Source: Rotaria macrura (lineage: Eukaryota > Rotifera > Eurotatoria > Philodinida > Philodinidae). From it: DNA of 64,000 nt. The position numbers and the translations under genes are program-made. The notes beneath the pieces are model-generated. The model did no database searches. It was not told the origin of the DNA and was given only the letters and a program-made list of their open reading frames with translations. The stretch lies in NCBI GenBank assembly GCA_900239685.1, contig OENT01000153.1:62001-126000 (forward strand). Reading direction: 5' to 3'. Shown here piece after piece: positions 25,598 through 39,611 of this stretch; the stretch's first letter is position 1, and each line of letters begins with the position of its first letter.

Positions 25598-28500
25598 AAT
25601 ATAGAACTATACCCTATATGCTATTTTTGACAACTCTATTGAATTATTTATTTATAGACACATGATCTGTTGTTTTGATGTGAAAATCGATACGTTATAA
25701 CAATCAGTTTTGCTTGATGAAATAAGAACATGAAGAAATTTGAACCTTCTCATTAATGAAGTTATTGAATTAGAAATAAAATACTGTCTATGTTTTATGA
25801 AATTTGTACTTAATGTAATATTTAGAGAATACTCCCGAAAAGGTTCTTTCTTATTGATTGCTTACAATAGATCTTTCATTCTATTCTTGAAATTTTACAT
25901 GTTATATTGATTATTACTCAATAAACCAAATATTTCTCATAGAAAATAACAACATAAACAGAAGTTTGATCTAGTCTATTGGTAACAGAACACGATCATT
26001 TTTCTGCCTTCTCATCTTCTTTTTCTCTGCTTCCGAGCATTCGTCAAATTGCATTTGATCTAATCGATGAATCCATAGAAAAAATCGATATATCCTCGAT
26101 GATTCTCGTATGTTCTCTCCTATACCAGCTGTATGCAAATGTCATTGCCGTCAGCTATCAACAATCGATTTTTTTTCCTTTTTTCTGATGTTATTTTTCG
26201 CTTAATAAGATATAGATATATATACATAATACATATATATATATAAACATATACGTGCACTTACCGACCGAGCTTGAGTAATCATATATTCCTCGATATT
26301 CAGTTGTTTTAAATTGTCTCATAAGCGAACACTTTCCAGTCCCACTCATGCCAAGTAAATAAACTTGATAAACATGTATATCTTGTACATGTCCATCTGC
26401 TGTTTGAATACGTTCAACAAGTGGATTATCATCATCTTCATCGTTGTCATCTTGATCTTGTAAAGGAATCGTTGATGGTGAAGGGTTAATATCGATAAAA
26501 TGACTATCAAGTAGTCCATTGAGATTAACGGCCGATGAATTTGTTAGAGAATTTATACTTGTACGTATTTCTTTCGTTGATGGTGAAGAATTATTATTCT
26601 CATGTTCTTGTGATGATGTACGATCATTGGTTGTTATATTTGGATTTGCTCGAAATGAACTACGACGACTTGTCGAACCACTTCGCTTGAATGAACGTTT
26701 AAATGAATCTCTTCAAAGGAAAACCAGAATAAGAGTTTTTCATGAGAATCATAATCACGAAAATTTCTTTTCTAATAGTTATCATTTACCCTCGATTGAC
26801 GAAGCCTTTTGATGTCGTATGAAATTGTCGTACAAGATAAATTTCTTCATCACCATCAGGTGGTAACTTTAATTGATCAAGTGTTAATGAACCTGTCGTA
26901 AAAATAATGTTACATTAGATTTCATGTTTTTCTTATGTCTGTCTTCATATAAATTCATAGACTGTTGCATTATGACAGTGCTGTCTATCCTCCTTTTTTT
27001 TGCAGGGCAATTAAACATACAGCTGTTGTGATAGATTTCGTATGAGACAGAGCATTAGTTTATCTCTTACCAAGTCTTGATGATCGTTCCGGATTTTGAG
27101 CTGACCATTGATCTTGTGGCTCGTCGTTAGCCATCAGTTCAGCAGTAGATATTCTTGGCGTTGTTACTGCTGTAATTGACTTGCGAAAAGAATCGGATGT
27201 GACTCGATGAAAACTATGATTATTCTGTGATGTCGTTGTTGTGCTATTTTTGCGTGCAGGAGAATATTGTTGCTGATCTTTTTCTTTTTCTTTTTCTTTC
27301 TTTTTTTGTCGATATTTTTTTATCGATTGAGGACGTTTGTAAGAACATGATCGGGCTAGCGGTTCTAATTGCTCATTTTGATTGTTTGATGCTTGAAGAA
27401 ATGTTTGTCCGGTGTGTGTTAATGAAAAATTTTTACGTTTTGTACGTGCTAATGATGGATTTGATTGTTGACTTTTAGGTGTTGATGCCGATGTCGATGA
27501 CGTTGATTGCCGATGATTTGTGTCATTGAGTACTTCATGTGATTGTTTTTGTTTGAATGAAGGCGAAGATACGAGCAATGGTTGAGATTTAGCAGACAAA
27601 TGTGTTGGAGTAGTTGTAGTTGATAACAATGGAGCATTTGATGGTGAGCATGAACTATAACAACGAGGATGAGATGAAGGTAAGGGTGAAGCATTTGAGC
27701 GTGCAAATAAGGCGTCGAAATGGTCTGTATCTGTATTGATATGTTCTTTACCATTAGAATCACCTTCAACAACAAGACCCCAATGTATGGTCGGTCGAGA
27801 ACTATTTTGTGATGTAATCGGTGTTGATATTTCATCTTCTGGTATGACGTCATTGACTATTTCATGATCTTCAGTACTATTTGATTTATGGTTTAAGTGT
27901 GGTTCATACATTCTAGACAGAAACAATTAGAAAGAAAACGAACGAATGAATTCTATCGATGATATTTATCATTGAAATTTATTAGATTTTCTTATCTTAA
28001 TATGATAAATATACGGAAAAAAAATACTTTCAGTCACTAGTTTTCAAACGGTAACAGTCTTTTTTCTTCACTTCTTGAACTAAATTAGCTGTCATCATTT
28101 GACATCACCAACGCTTAGCAATATGTTATTTATAGCTGTCTTTTATAACTTGTTACACATTTTATAACTGCATTATTTATCTTTATTTCATTTTGTCACG
28201 TTTCATCCTAATTAGCTTTATCTACAATCGTACATCGATTTTCTCTTTAATACAGATGAAAGAACTTCGTTTTTTTCATTAATCAAAAATTCTATGCATT
28301 AATTGAGTATGATTGCGATGATATAGGGAGTAATTTAAACCTAATATCAATAAACAAGCAATAGTAAATGTGATCTGTACTATCTCTTCGAATTAGGAAA
28401 AGAAACTGTTGTTCTCTCAATAGCATGAAGTAAGTAAGATCGCATGTCAGACAAACTAAGGCTGAATAATATATTGACAAATAAAATCTTCAGAAAAAAA

Positions 28501-28877
28501 TAGAACTAGAAAAAACAAATGTACCCACGCCTTTATTTTATTTTATTTCTTCGATTAACAAAAATATTTTTCTTCCTGAATTCAAATTTCATGGTTAACC
28601 TCAATAAAGCTTCTTTTTTAACTTGCAAAAGTAGAAAGAAAAACATTCATTTATATATATATATATGCCTGGATGAGTAATGTTTAGAAAGTTTCCGTTG
28701 TTCTTCGGTAGCGTTTAACAATTTCCGCAAATTTTTTCTAGGGATGTATGATGTACATTAAATAATTAATTGTGCTAATCAATAAAAGAAAAGTGTTTAC
28801 CTGTTAAATTTGACTCTCTTAAGTCGATTCGATGAGCGACGTGCCAATAAAAGTGTTGAAGTCTCTGGCATCGTCAT
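24495..28877 (-). CDS. RGK-family (Rad/Rem/Gem/Kir) small GTPase with a long N-terminal extension
   Basis: Seven exons: 28877-28801, 27912-27071, 26892-26790, 26710-26265, 25276-25194, 25112-24908, 24829-24495; phases agree throughout; about 696 residues, against about 300 for vertebrate RGK proteins. The first 450 residues are Ser/Thr/Gln/Asn-rich with a basic KEKEKEK stretch. Seen in the G domain: P-loop GMSGTGKCS (461-469), no DxxG in the G3 region (it reads TMDID), VVVYSITDRQSF, NKSD (572-575) and ETSA (600-603). Loss of canonical G3 and the PIILVGNKSDLVR stretch are RGK traits. A basic C-tail (FRKKPSK) follows, but the CHDLSVL-type ending of vertebrate RGKs is absent. RGK proteins inhibit voltage-gated calcium channels and affect the cytoskeleton at the plasma membrane. 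The first coding exon is inferred from splice sites and phase, so start confidence is lower. Confidence 0.88.
25566..25597. repeat. TG then AG compound microsatellite in an RGK intron
   Basis: About six TG units run into about nine AG units, in the intron between the P-loop exon and the next. Confidence 0.85.
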
Positions 28878-31800
28878 CTCGTGCAAAGGTCTTGATTTAT
28901 TATTTGATTTTTTTATTCAAGCGAAAACTCGATTATTATAGATTGATTACTAGACATTTCTCATTCTCACACACAAAAAAAAAGCATAAACTAAATGAGC
29001 AATACTTTATAATATTTCTATATTGCCCATGAAAATAAATACGCAGTAGATAAGTGGTCAGAAAGCAATCTGCTACATTCTAAATTATGTTTCCCCTGAG
29101 ATTTTTCCTTTTATTTGATACGAGAGAAGAGAAAAGAAAAAGGAGACGAAGATGAGCACGGAAAATAAGCGACTAAAAAGAAAGAGAGAGAGAGAGAGAA
29201 AATAGCTGAAAACTACATAGTACTAGATATTAGCATTTTTCTACGATGGCTAAGAAATTCATGGAAAGAAACAAATAAACAAGAAAAAGAAAAGGAAAAA
29301 TCATATATCAATAAAAATCTATGGTTAAATTTAAGTGATTTCTGAATGAATATGAAAAATATAACACTTCTCATTGGTAAGATCATGTAAACAAGTTCTA
29401 CTAGTTCGTATTAATAAACGTAGAGAAAGAGTTCTTTGCTTAAATGAATACTTCCATTTCAATAACAAGAGTTGTCTAGCCTATATTTATTAGATATGAA
29501 AAACTCATAAATGGTCTAAGAAATAATATGAGAATTTTCTATGACATTCACATAGGTATTATTTGCCAATCGAAGAAATATATAAAGAGAGTATTTTTTC
29601 ACTTAAATTAATCTCTGGAAGTATGTTGCGCATGTTGACTTTATATATCATATAACAACATGTTGTTTATCATACAAAAATCCAAGTAATACGACAGAGA
29701 GATAAACACGATGAATATAAATAAGCGGAAGAAGGCTTACAGTATGTGTCATCAACTAATTATGTACATTTACTTTTAATGAATATTGTTAGATGAGATC
29801 AGTAATATTATTTTGATTGACTATTGATGCATTTCTTAATAACTAATTATTTTCCATTGTTGTAATATATAATATCTTTTTATGAGAACAGTGTATACTT
29901 AAAAAGTCTTATGAATTTTTTCGTTTTAAAACGATGATGATGGAAAAATAGAAAGACAAATAATTCAAGAATTTCGGGGAAAAAATTTACGAAAACTTAT
30001 GGATCATTTTGACACTGTGTGAATGAAGAACAAGAGTTTATCGTTGTCAAATTTCTTGTCAATCATAATGATTATTTTCTCTTTTCTCTTTAGACAACCA
30101 AATTATCTATTTTGTATTCCAATGGGATCAAGATAAAGGCGCATATGATATAAAAAAACCCTATTTATATGTATGATAGTTTCTTAAATATAAGTTCTTA
30201 ATCCATAGAGAATATCGAGAACAGACATCTATAATCTGTTTCTAGCATTTTGATTATGATGCGTATTTCTTTTGAAAATCAAATCTCTGGAAATACATAT
30301 AGTGCTTTCCAGTTGATAGTTTCCGACTACACGAAAGAAAATTCGCTATGACCTTGTCATGCAAATTGTGCTTATTCAAAGATGATAAATCCTTTGCAAG
30401 AGGTATTCATCCATTGAAATATTTGTTTTACAACTTCACATCATAGAGTTTAGTATCGAACTGTCAATTTCTATGTTGTAAATAATATTTAGTGTATATA
30501 TTGTGCGAAGATACATGTGACAGATGTTTAGTCGGTCGAAAGAGAAATAAGAAACGAATACTGCTATCAATCATCTTAGACTTCTTTATTTTTTGATGGT
30601 CTAAATGTATAAATTAAATTAGGCACATTAATGGAAACATGCATTGTTACTGAATTTTTGTGTTAATATAGAATCCCATCTATACGAAGTGTTTAATGAG
30701 CATTAACTCAAAGTCGTAACGGTTTAAAACAACATGCGTTTCAAGTTACAGCACGAATCTCTGTTTACGATTAGAAACGTCTCATCATATAGTGACGTAC
30801 GGAGAGAGAGAGAGAGGGCGAGAAGAAACATTTTCAAGCGACGGGAAAATTTCCATTATGTAAATCGTAGACACAGGAATGAACTTTTTCTATTCCAATT
30901 ACATGATAATCATTAACAATGTGATAAAATCATATGTGTTTTCTTTCAAAATCGAATTATGGCCAATGTATTTATTTTATTAGCAAATATTCTTCAATAA
31001 GAGGATAAACAAAAAGAATCAAAGAAAGATAATTGCATATATTTTTTTTTCTCATAACAATCTTTTACATTTGAAGATTTCTGTAAAAATAATAAGAGAG
31101 ACCAAAACCGATGAACGAAATGAATATCAATAACCGCAGAGTTCACGATTTATGTATAGTTTTAAGGAGAATCTTCGAAAAATTAAATAAACTAAATAAT
31201 TATTTTTGATAGTTATGCAAGGTCATAGGGCACAGTGACTTCATAGAATAGAAATATGTGTTTCTTTTGTCTGAAAAAGTTTCTAATTCTTTCATAATTC
31301 TTAGTATGTTTCTCATCTAGCACAGAAATTTCTTCGACAAGAATGCTCGAGCATATTTCCTTGTTACTCTTGTGTCTAACTCAGAATTCTATTTAGAAGA
31401 AAAAAACCGTGCCAATATATAAAAAATTAACGTACACAAAGTACTTATACACCTGATTAATACAAACTTGAAATCAGATAAGAAATTGTTTATCTATCTT
31501 ACATTATGAATAGTTGCGAAATATTATTAAAAAGCAAAAATCTTACGATTTTATCTTATATGTTATCGTCTTTGAGAATACAGTATTTCAAATGAATGAC
31601 AAATTACTAATGGAAGCAATCGTTAGCTATTATTTCTATTCGAGAAGAGGACAAAAATACTAAGATGGAGCATTCTTGTCGAATTTCTAATGATAATTAA
31701 ACATCACAGAATAAGATAAATACATTAGAACTCTTCTCAACAATTTGTCATGAAAGTATACTTGAATAATATGCGCAAAAAAATATCATTCTATTATTTG

Positions 31801-34800
31801 ATAGTAATAAGAACAGACGCATTAGTACATATGTCATTTCCGTCCAGCGGTGCAAATTCTATCATCAATGGTACTTTTTTTGTGTGCAAATTAATTCATA
31901 GATACCACTCTTATCCTATTTATAATACGTATTTATTTTGTGCATTCTTATTTATTCGTATCACATTAACTACTAGACTTCTTTCATCCATCATTACCCA
32001 TCCACTTTTCACTACTTAAGTTCTTTTTAATTGCTATCTTCAGTCTATCACTACTTTGTAATACGTTGATTTTCCCTTCTTTTTTTAATCTCTTTTTGGT
32101 TGCATTTTTTTTCTTTTTCCTTTATCGTTTATTCATAATCTCAGTCAATTTTCATTTACTCTTAATTCATCTCATCACGAATAGACCATATGTCATCCTA
32201 TAATAACTACCCAAATTGCATTCAATTCTCTATCATATTTAAATCGTTGAATATTTAATTTATTTTCAATTCGTGTGGCATAGTAATTGAAAAGCTAGGG
32301 TAATCACAAATGACAGTTTTCATCTTGACAATAATCATGAGTATATTTCAGCAACAATGAATATTCTAGAAAGTACTAAACAGATTTCAGCATTCTAGTA
32401 ATTTGATTTTTATGAATCAACATCCTACAATTCATCAAATACTCAGTATTTCATTATAAAATAGGTCTCATTAAAATTTTATCTCCTACTTAATCGGTAA
32501 ATTTTTGATGGAGCATTAATTATAATGAAATTTGAAGGTTCAAAGTGCTTTTTTTTGCGTACTAATTTTAAAGATCATATTTACTTTCAGTTAAATAAAG
32601 CATATTTTCAAGAATCGAAAATTTCATACATGATTACTATATTATTATTTCATGTAGAAGTAACTGTATTCTACCGACGTTGATTTCCTTTACTAGTTAA
32701 CACTGAGATATAGTTGATATTGGCTTAAGACTATCTCATCTCGTCAAAGATATTACAACATACAAAACAAGACATTTAAATGAAACTTGAACTTAACACG
32801 GCATGTTGTCTATGGGAAAATAAATAATTCTTCTATTTCATCTCATTAGTAATAAATACTCTTTCAACACATCTTATGACGTAAGTTCATAAATGTAGCA
32901 CAAAGAAAAAGAATCCTTTAAGATAATTTTTGTTTCAGCCAATAGATTTCATCGACGCAGTTTTTATCTTGAGATATTGAAATTATCTTGTGAGAATGTC
33001 ATCAGAATGTTTCTAGCGTTTATTTGCACTCATCTGAAGATGTATTTAACATGAAGACATTCGTTTTTATAGACTGGGGACACAGTGTAACTGTAGATTT
33101 GTAAGATTGGTTATTTATCGGTACTTGAAATGTCATATATATGTTTACAATAATAGTAATTAGTATAAATAAACAAAATTCGAGATATTTTTTTTCATGT
33201 CCACAAACTCTATTAGATCATGAACCTAAACACTAATTAAATCAATCATATAATTTAAAACGGAAAACAGTATCGAGGGAATTCTATTGTCTTTGGTGGC
33301 ATGACAAGGTGATAGATGTAAAATATATTGAAAAAAAAAAAGAACTTTCAAAAGTAATAAATCTAATTAGGATGAACATGCAACAAAATTCATATCAATG
33401 GCTTACATGAAGAAAGCGAAAAACAAAATAATGAACATAATCCTACCGGTAATAATTCAAAATGTAACTCATGGCTATTGTCGATTTGAGATTCTTCGTT
33501 TATTTCACGATACTCTCCAGTCTGGCATTATTTTAACGAATTGTATAACGATTATTATGCTTCAACTCAAGGAAGCACGTCGATGTAAAAGATTTTTCTT
33601 TTTTTGGTAATTAATTAAAAATTACAAAGAGTAAGATGATTTGTTTCTTTTCTCAGTTTCCTATTCATGTTATGTTAAGATCTATGCTGATGCCTCCAGA
33701 TAAACAGAAAGAGAGAGAGAAGGGAAATAGAAAAAGAAGATAAATGAGCTAAGTCAATCAACAGCATATCTTTTACCACGCAATAGAAGTTTTTTCTTCT
33801 TTCTTCGCTAAGCTACGTTTAGGTCTTGTTATATTCGTCCATATTAATAAAATATCATACATAGAATCATCTCAGAGGACGAGAACAATGGACGCCATAG
33901 CGATTACATTTGGTAATTCTTTTTCAATTAGTTTACTAGAAATAAAAGAACAAATAGAAAAACGAGTCAGTACGAGCAGTTTCTCGATGTGTCAATTGAA
34001 AAATGATGAAGAGAATCATGTTGATAAGATAACCCTCCAGGACGTCCTAAAATATGCTTGATTGAATGACAAACGAAAAACGCTTAACTTGCTGTTTCCT
34101 ATTCATAGTTCAAGTCGATCTGTCAGCGACAGATTCTCAACAGCTTTTTTTTATCTTTTCGTCTTATGATAACCTTGTAAGTTTGTTATAAATGACGATG
34201 AAGAAGAATATCATCGTTTGTGAATACAAGGATAATCGTTATCATTGTCATCGTGAAAAAATATACCTAACGTTAGCCAGATGCTACGAAATCATATACT
34301 TATACACTTACAGATATACAAATGAGATGATCATCTTCTTCTTAAGAAATGTACAACTACTTACTGTTAACCGTAGATATCGACAAATATTTCGAATATA
34401 TAACTGTGAAATCTCACACGTCTTTCATGCTTGTCGATGTCGTCCTAGTTCTAATTGAATGATTCTTTCTTGTCGTCGTATGTTTGTATTTGTGTATGTC
34501 CCTGATAGAACGTATGCTTAGTGGTACTAAGTGTTAACCTTTTGTCTTTTAGACGAGCAGACAAGAGAGCGTTTGGCATCGAGTCGCAAAAAGAGAAGAA
34601 GCAGGAGAAGAAGAAGAGGAAGAAGAAGAAGTAGTGGTAGAAGAAGAAGACGAGAATAAGAAAAAGAATCCGAGAAAAAATCGAGAGAAAAGACATCAGT
34701 AAAAGTATGAGAATAGAATAGGAAGGAAAAACTGGAAAACGCCATTTATTAGCGGACCATCGACTTTCTTCTGCCGTATCTGTTTGTCACTGTTTCATAT

Positions 34801-35561
34801 TGCATCGGCTTACTGTCTTTACTGTTGATGGAATGGTTCAATATTGTCATCGCCATTATCAGCATCATCGTTATTGTCAATGCTAGAATGTACCTACAAG
34901 CACAACTTGACAATAAATATGATTGAGAACAAAGTAGAAAAGGAAGCGCTATTGTCCTTTATGATTTAGCATTTCTTTTGCTGCAATTCATTTTATTTGA
35001 AGTATTCTCTCATCATCGCCCTTCCTTGATTTTCCATTAAGTTCTCCTGATTACAATTGCGGAAAACAATTCAATGGTGATAACATCCTAAAAGAGTATA
35101 GGAGAAACGCTTAATCCATTGTCGATCTGTATTGTCATGCCTAATGTTTTAATCAGAAGTTCGTCCAGAAAATGTCGCATGAGAGATGTTTCTGAGTTCT
35201 CTCCTTTTTTATCGCTATTTCTCCAAGGATTATTCTGCGTAGCATCTATTCATTCACAAGTAGCTTAAACGAAACGAAGGATGTTATACTAATTGTCGGT
35301 TGGACGATCAATCATCGTTGACTTTTTGTAACTGTAACTGAATGAGACGTGAAGGCAGAATACGTCTGTTATTCTTTCACGACTCGTTGGGCTGTCTTCA
35401 AGAGTAACAGCTGCTCTCCATATGATTAAAGTATGTCATAAATATGGGAACATAACAAAGCAAAACAAAAAAGATAGAACAAATATGAAGGACCAGTATT
35501 CATGTATGTTTTAATAAATTATTTATTTTCCAATGATTCAAAAAAAAAACACTCGCATCTT
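28878..35561. other. Gene-poor region upstream of the RGK gene
   Basis: In 6.7 kb I find only short, unsupported reading frames on both strands, several GA/TC tracts and one purine-rich tract (34586-34700). It may hold distal regulatory DNA of the RGK gene or non-coding RNA, but nothing specific is visible. Confidence 0.5.
34586..34700. repeat. AAG-rich polypurine tract
   Basis: Imperfect AAG/GAG triplets with an uninterrupted purine run at about 34603-34631. The minus strand reads as an unbroken Leu/Phe/Ser-rich frame, which is a trivial product of the repeat. Confidence 0.75.
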
Positions 35562-35921
35562 TCAGATAGTCGTATGACTTCTAACAAGGTCTATATTAAT
35601 TGGTAAGTCACTCGTCGATGATGATGATGACGCTGCTGCTGCTGTTTTAGCCCGTGCTGCATTAATAGCTTCTTTTGCCCACGGATCATAATGAACAACA
35701 ATCACTGGTCGGTCTCGTTCTTCATAAATATTTCTGATACGTTGACGTAATCTAGAAAATGGTACGGCCGTATCAGGTGCAATTAAAAATGTTTGTCTTA
35801 ATAGATAATAATCGCGTAAATTTGGTTGTTCACGATGCCAACTTTGTAGTATGTAGGCAGGAGGTTGTTGTTCGACTTGTTGTCGAAGTGTTGGGGGTGC
35901 AACAACGGCTGTTACAGCCAT
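35562..35921 (-). CDS. Small conserved-looking protein of unknown function
   Basis: From the ATG at 35921 (MAVTAVVAPP) the frame gives 119 residues in one exon. I do not recognise it. Seen: an Ala/Pro/Gln start, a central part rich in aromatic and charged residues (QSWHREQPNLRDYYLLRQTF, then FSRLRQRIRNIYEERDRP and VIVVHYDPWAKEAI), an Ala-rich helix, a Ser run (SSSSS) and a short C-tail. Amino-acid use looks like a real protein, unlike the Phe/Ile/Asn-rich chance frames around it. The frame stays open to an ATG at 36110, but the added 63 residues look like AT-rich untranslated sequence, although MNFFLCILFF could mimic a signal peptide. No neighbour within 3 kb. Confidence 0.5.
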   Translation of the reverse strand: MAVTAVVAPPTLRQQVEQQPPAYILQSWHREQPNLRDYYLLRQTFLIAPDTAVPFSRLRQRIRNIYEERDRPVIVVHYDPWAKEAINAARAKTAAAASSSSSTSDLPINIDLVRSHTTI

Positions 35922-38900
35922 GTGAATAATGTAAAGAAATGGTTTGTGTGTATGAAAATGAATGCTGCGCGTGTTTGAGAAGGCTTCTTTAATTTTCAGA
36001 ACGAGAAAAAGTTGTTTGTATTGAAAGAAAAGAATGCAAAGGAAAAAATTCATGACTATTTTTGTTTTGCATGAAAAGATGAAAAGTTCAAGTGAAACTT
36101 GACGTAACATTGCTTAGTGTTAAACCATAGAAAAAATATTAATAATAAATTTCCCTTTTCTTATCGAACACTAGATCATTATTCTTTTATTCATGATTTT
36201 TTTCTAATTTTGATTAAACAATGATCTCTTCTCATTTTTTTCTTCTACCCAATCTTAACATCATTCCATGCCCCGCCCTTCCTCTCCCACCCTCCCCACT
36301 CTTGTTGCCTCTTCATCGATGAAGATTTATTTCGCAATTCCATTACTGCTTATAGATTAATACGCGCTTCATCTTTCGATAAAAAAATTTAATTATTCGG
36401 AGATTATTAGAATATATGTTAATTTCTTTTTTATTTTAATTATATTTTTGAGTAGAATACGAACAATCAGCTTAATTACAACGTTTTCAAATACGTCGAA
36501 AACTCTTGTTCCTGTAATTTTCTTTTCCGCTTCTGTATGAGTACACAAAACGTTAAGGCCAATATTATCCCAGTGTAAACATACAGTTACTTCCTTTTGT
36601 TTACATTGCATACAACTTTAACATGACTTGAAATAGGATTATTACAGGGAATTATTTTTACTCTATGACAATATTGTTCTTCGACAGATATCAATGTCCT
36701 TTTATAAAAAAATTGCGTCGATAAATATCAATTTGATATAAGTGATAAATACTCAAATGTTGATGAGACAGATAGTTTCTAATTTACTCTGAATTTAGTT
36801 GTTTTGTAGGAAAGTATATATCGTTAATTTTATTTAGTACAACTATGAAAAAGAAAAGGTGAAGTTATAAAAATGGAATATCGAACACATTGAATTATTT
36901 GGTTTGATGCATATTCTATGAAGACAATTATAAAAGTTTTTTAAAAATCAACCTAACTAATGGAATATTTTGAATAATAGATATAAAGTATTCTTGAAGG
37001 AAAGAAAAGAGAAAAGAAGAAAGTCCAAAGGATTTTTCATCGACGGATGAATGGCATTATTATAGTGTAAAAAGGATATAAAAGAAAAGAAATCGTTTGT
37101 CTTGTTGCAATTGTTCTTCTAATAATGCTTGCACTCAATGGAATATCAAAATCTGAATATCCACTTTTCTCGTTCTTATCAAACGTATTTTACACATCTT
37201 CATATAGCATAAGACTTAATGTTTGCTTGTGAATTTTTACATAGAACACATTACTGACAAGTTTTTCTCGAACTAATGCAATAGATAGAAGAAGAAAAAA
37301 TAACTGTTTGTTAATCAAACAAACAAATAAACAAACAAACTTCATTTTCTGCTCAAGCCACAAAAATTGTCGTTGTGTTTTATTAAAAAAACAGGGCCAT
37401 AGAATGTATGTCAGTATGTAGCTTCATGCAAAGAAAAAGTCTATAATAATTAGAAATTCATTTTAATTCATGAATCCTTCGTAAAATACATGGCATAAGT
37501 CTTCAGATTTTTGTTCGTTATTATTCGAAAGTTGCAGCACAATCAAACACTCAATTCACAGAGAAAAATCTATACAAAATGTATTGTTGAAAGTACTCAA
37601 CGTATAATTAAACTAACATTCATCATCGTGTATTTGTCAACTTGTCAACAAGAATAGATTGTTTCCTATACGAATAAATCTTATCTAGATTTTCTCTTTT
37701 GTATTGTCGGCAATAATTGAGCAATATTTCATGTGACAAAAAATATTCTTCTTATGACTAAATAAAAACATAATTAAAACTTTCAAAAAAAAATGTGTCA
37801 TTCAATATTCTACATAACGATAATCAGTAAACACATTATTTTATAGAGTTGTTTGTTATATTTAAATGCTTGACATGTCGAAAAGCTATAATTTCAAGGT
37901 ATTTCATTAGCGAGATTGCTTGACTGGAAAATGTCGATTCGTCATACGGGTTCGTTCTTCTCGACTGTTTGTTACTGTTCTTTTAGCGTGTTTTAGGTTA
38001 GATTGCATTCATAACAAATAGAATTATTATATTTATTTGTACTTTGATGTTAATGAGTTTTTTTAAATCTACTTCTAAATCAAAACACCGGAAAAAGCTC
38101 CTTCTTACGGTATGATATGAGACGAACTCATGCAAACATCCAATTTATGATCTTCGAATACTTCATAAATCTTTTGTTCTAATCAAGAAGTTCTGTCATA
38201 ATGTCCTACTTCACTATTTGTGTATATGCTTCAATCAACTATTCGCAACATCAATCGTTGACTTTAATTAGGTCAAAATTTGAAATTAGATTTTTTAAGA
38301 GGCAATTAAACAAATTAACAAGTATATATATATATATAAATATAGATATAGATATACATGTCGAAGGGAGACCATTCTTATGATATTGACATTTTTATCT
38401 TTGATTAGCAATGCAAAAGAAAAACATGTTCCATAAGAAAGTAAATATTAACTACTACAGACTGAACTCGAGTTTAACAGTTTTGCAATAGAGAAGTGTT
38501 TTCTTTCCCGAACCGACCACGAGCATTTCATTAGGCAGTCATCTAATTTTCTATGTCTCCATATTTCTTGTAAAAAGATTTTGTTTCCTTTTTGTCTTAT
38601 TATGAAACAAACACGAAAAGAGAACGTTTGACAAATATTACTTCTACTTGAATTTTCACTTGACATGTCGTGTGATCATCAACCTTTGATTTGACCGTGC
38701 AGGATTATTCGTAAAAATGATAAAATCGATTAAGTTGAAATCTCTGTCTCAATGATAGAGCAACGAAAACATGGAGAGAGAAATGTCAAAAGCAATAACT
38801 TAGCACTTGAGTCTGTCTTAAAACCGCAATTGTCTTTCATCGATCTTCATACGGGTGCATGCATGATGACGACTTTGATTACATGTTTATGCAATCGAAC

Positions 38901-39611
38901 AAAAATTATTGAACGACTAGTACTCGAAAATACTCTCGTAAGATTACATTAATCTTTTTATTTTCTGACATTCCTACGCATATTTACATAAATTTGAAAT
39001 TCAGGGTTGCTTATTTAGACTTTGAAGTTCAAAATAATTCTCTAGTCAGAGAAAAAAAAAGTTTCAAATTACTAGCTAGCTTTAATCTTATGTATTTGCA
39101 AACACATTTTCCAATATATCGGATAAAATTACATGAAGACCATAATGTAGAATGCTACGACTTTTTGACAAATTCCGTTCTTCGTATAAAGATTCATGTC
39201 AACTTTTTTTTCCTTGTTTCTACATGTAGTACTTTGAGTAAGTGACTCTTTTTCAGATAAAGTTTTCACGCTGTTTAGTTGTCCTATCTTTATGAATCGT
39301 CAACGCTCAACAACAATGCACGTTTACAACCAATCCTATTTTAAAATCTATTATTCAGATTTAGTTGCCGTAATTCTTATAGATAATTCAAAGGAAAATT
39401 TAACATTCATCGTTGATTTTACAATAAAAAATATATACAATAAAAAAAATTATTGAATTTTCTTTCCTCTTTTTATTGTGACATCGACAAACAAAATAAC
39501 AGAAAAACAAAAAATAATCGATAGACGTCATTTCATTTAATAAAAAACAAAGAAAGCAAAGAAACTCTTATGCGAATAGTGTATGTACAAAAACAAAGAT
39601 GTTATTTTTCT
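35922..39611. other. Intergenic region
   Basis: No supported exon. It holds one C-rich tract at 36271-36299 and AT-rich sequence with TA repeats at about 38322-38345. The 39500-39611 end should contain the 3' UTR of the nuclear receptor gene. Confidence 0.55.
36271..36299 (-). other. C-rich tract; G-quadruplex pattern on the minus strand
   Basis: Five C runs of 3-4 bases within 29 bases, in DNA that is otherwise about 70 percent AT. On the minus strand these are G runs, about 350 bases upstream of the small gene at 35562-35921, so the tract could be part of its promoter. Confidence 0.6.

Noticed and set aside
34451-34745. Two overlapping minus-strand frames rich in Leu/Phe/Ser
   Set aside because: They are direct translations of the AAG-rich repeat.
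35922-36110. N-terminal extension of the small unknown gene to 36110
   Set aside because: The added residues are Phe/Ile/Lys-rich and resemble translated AT-rich UTR; a secretory leader cannot be excluded but is not supported.
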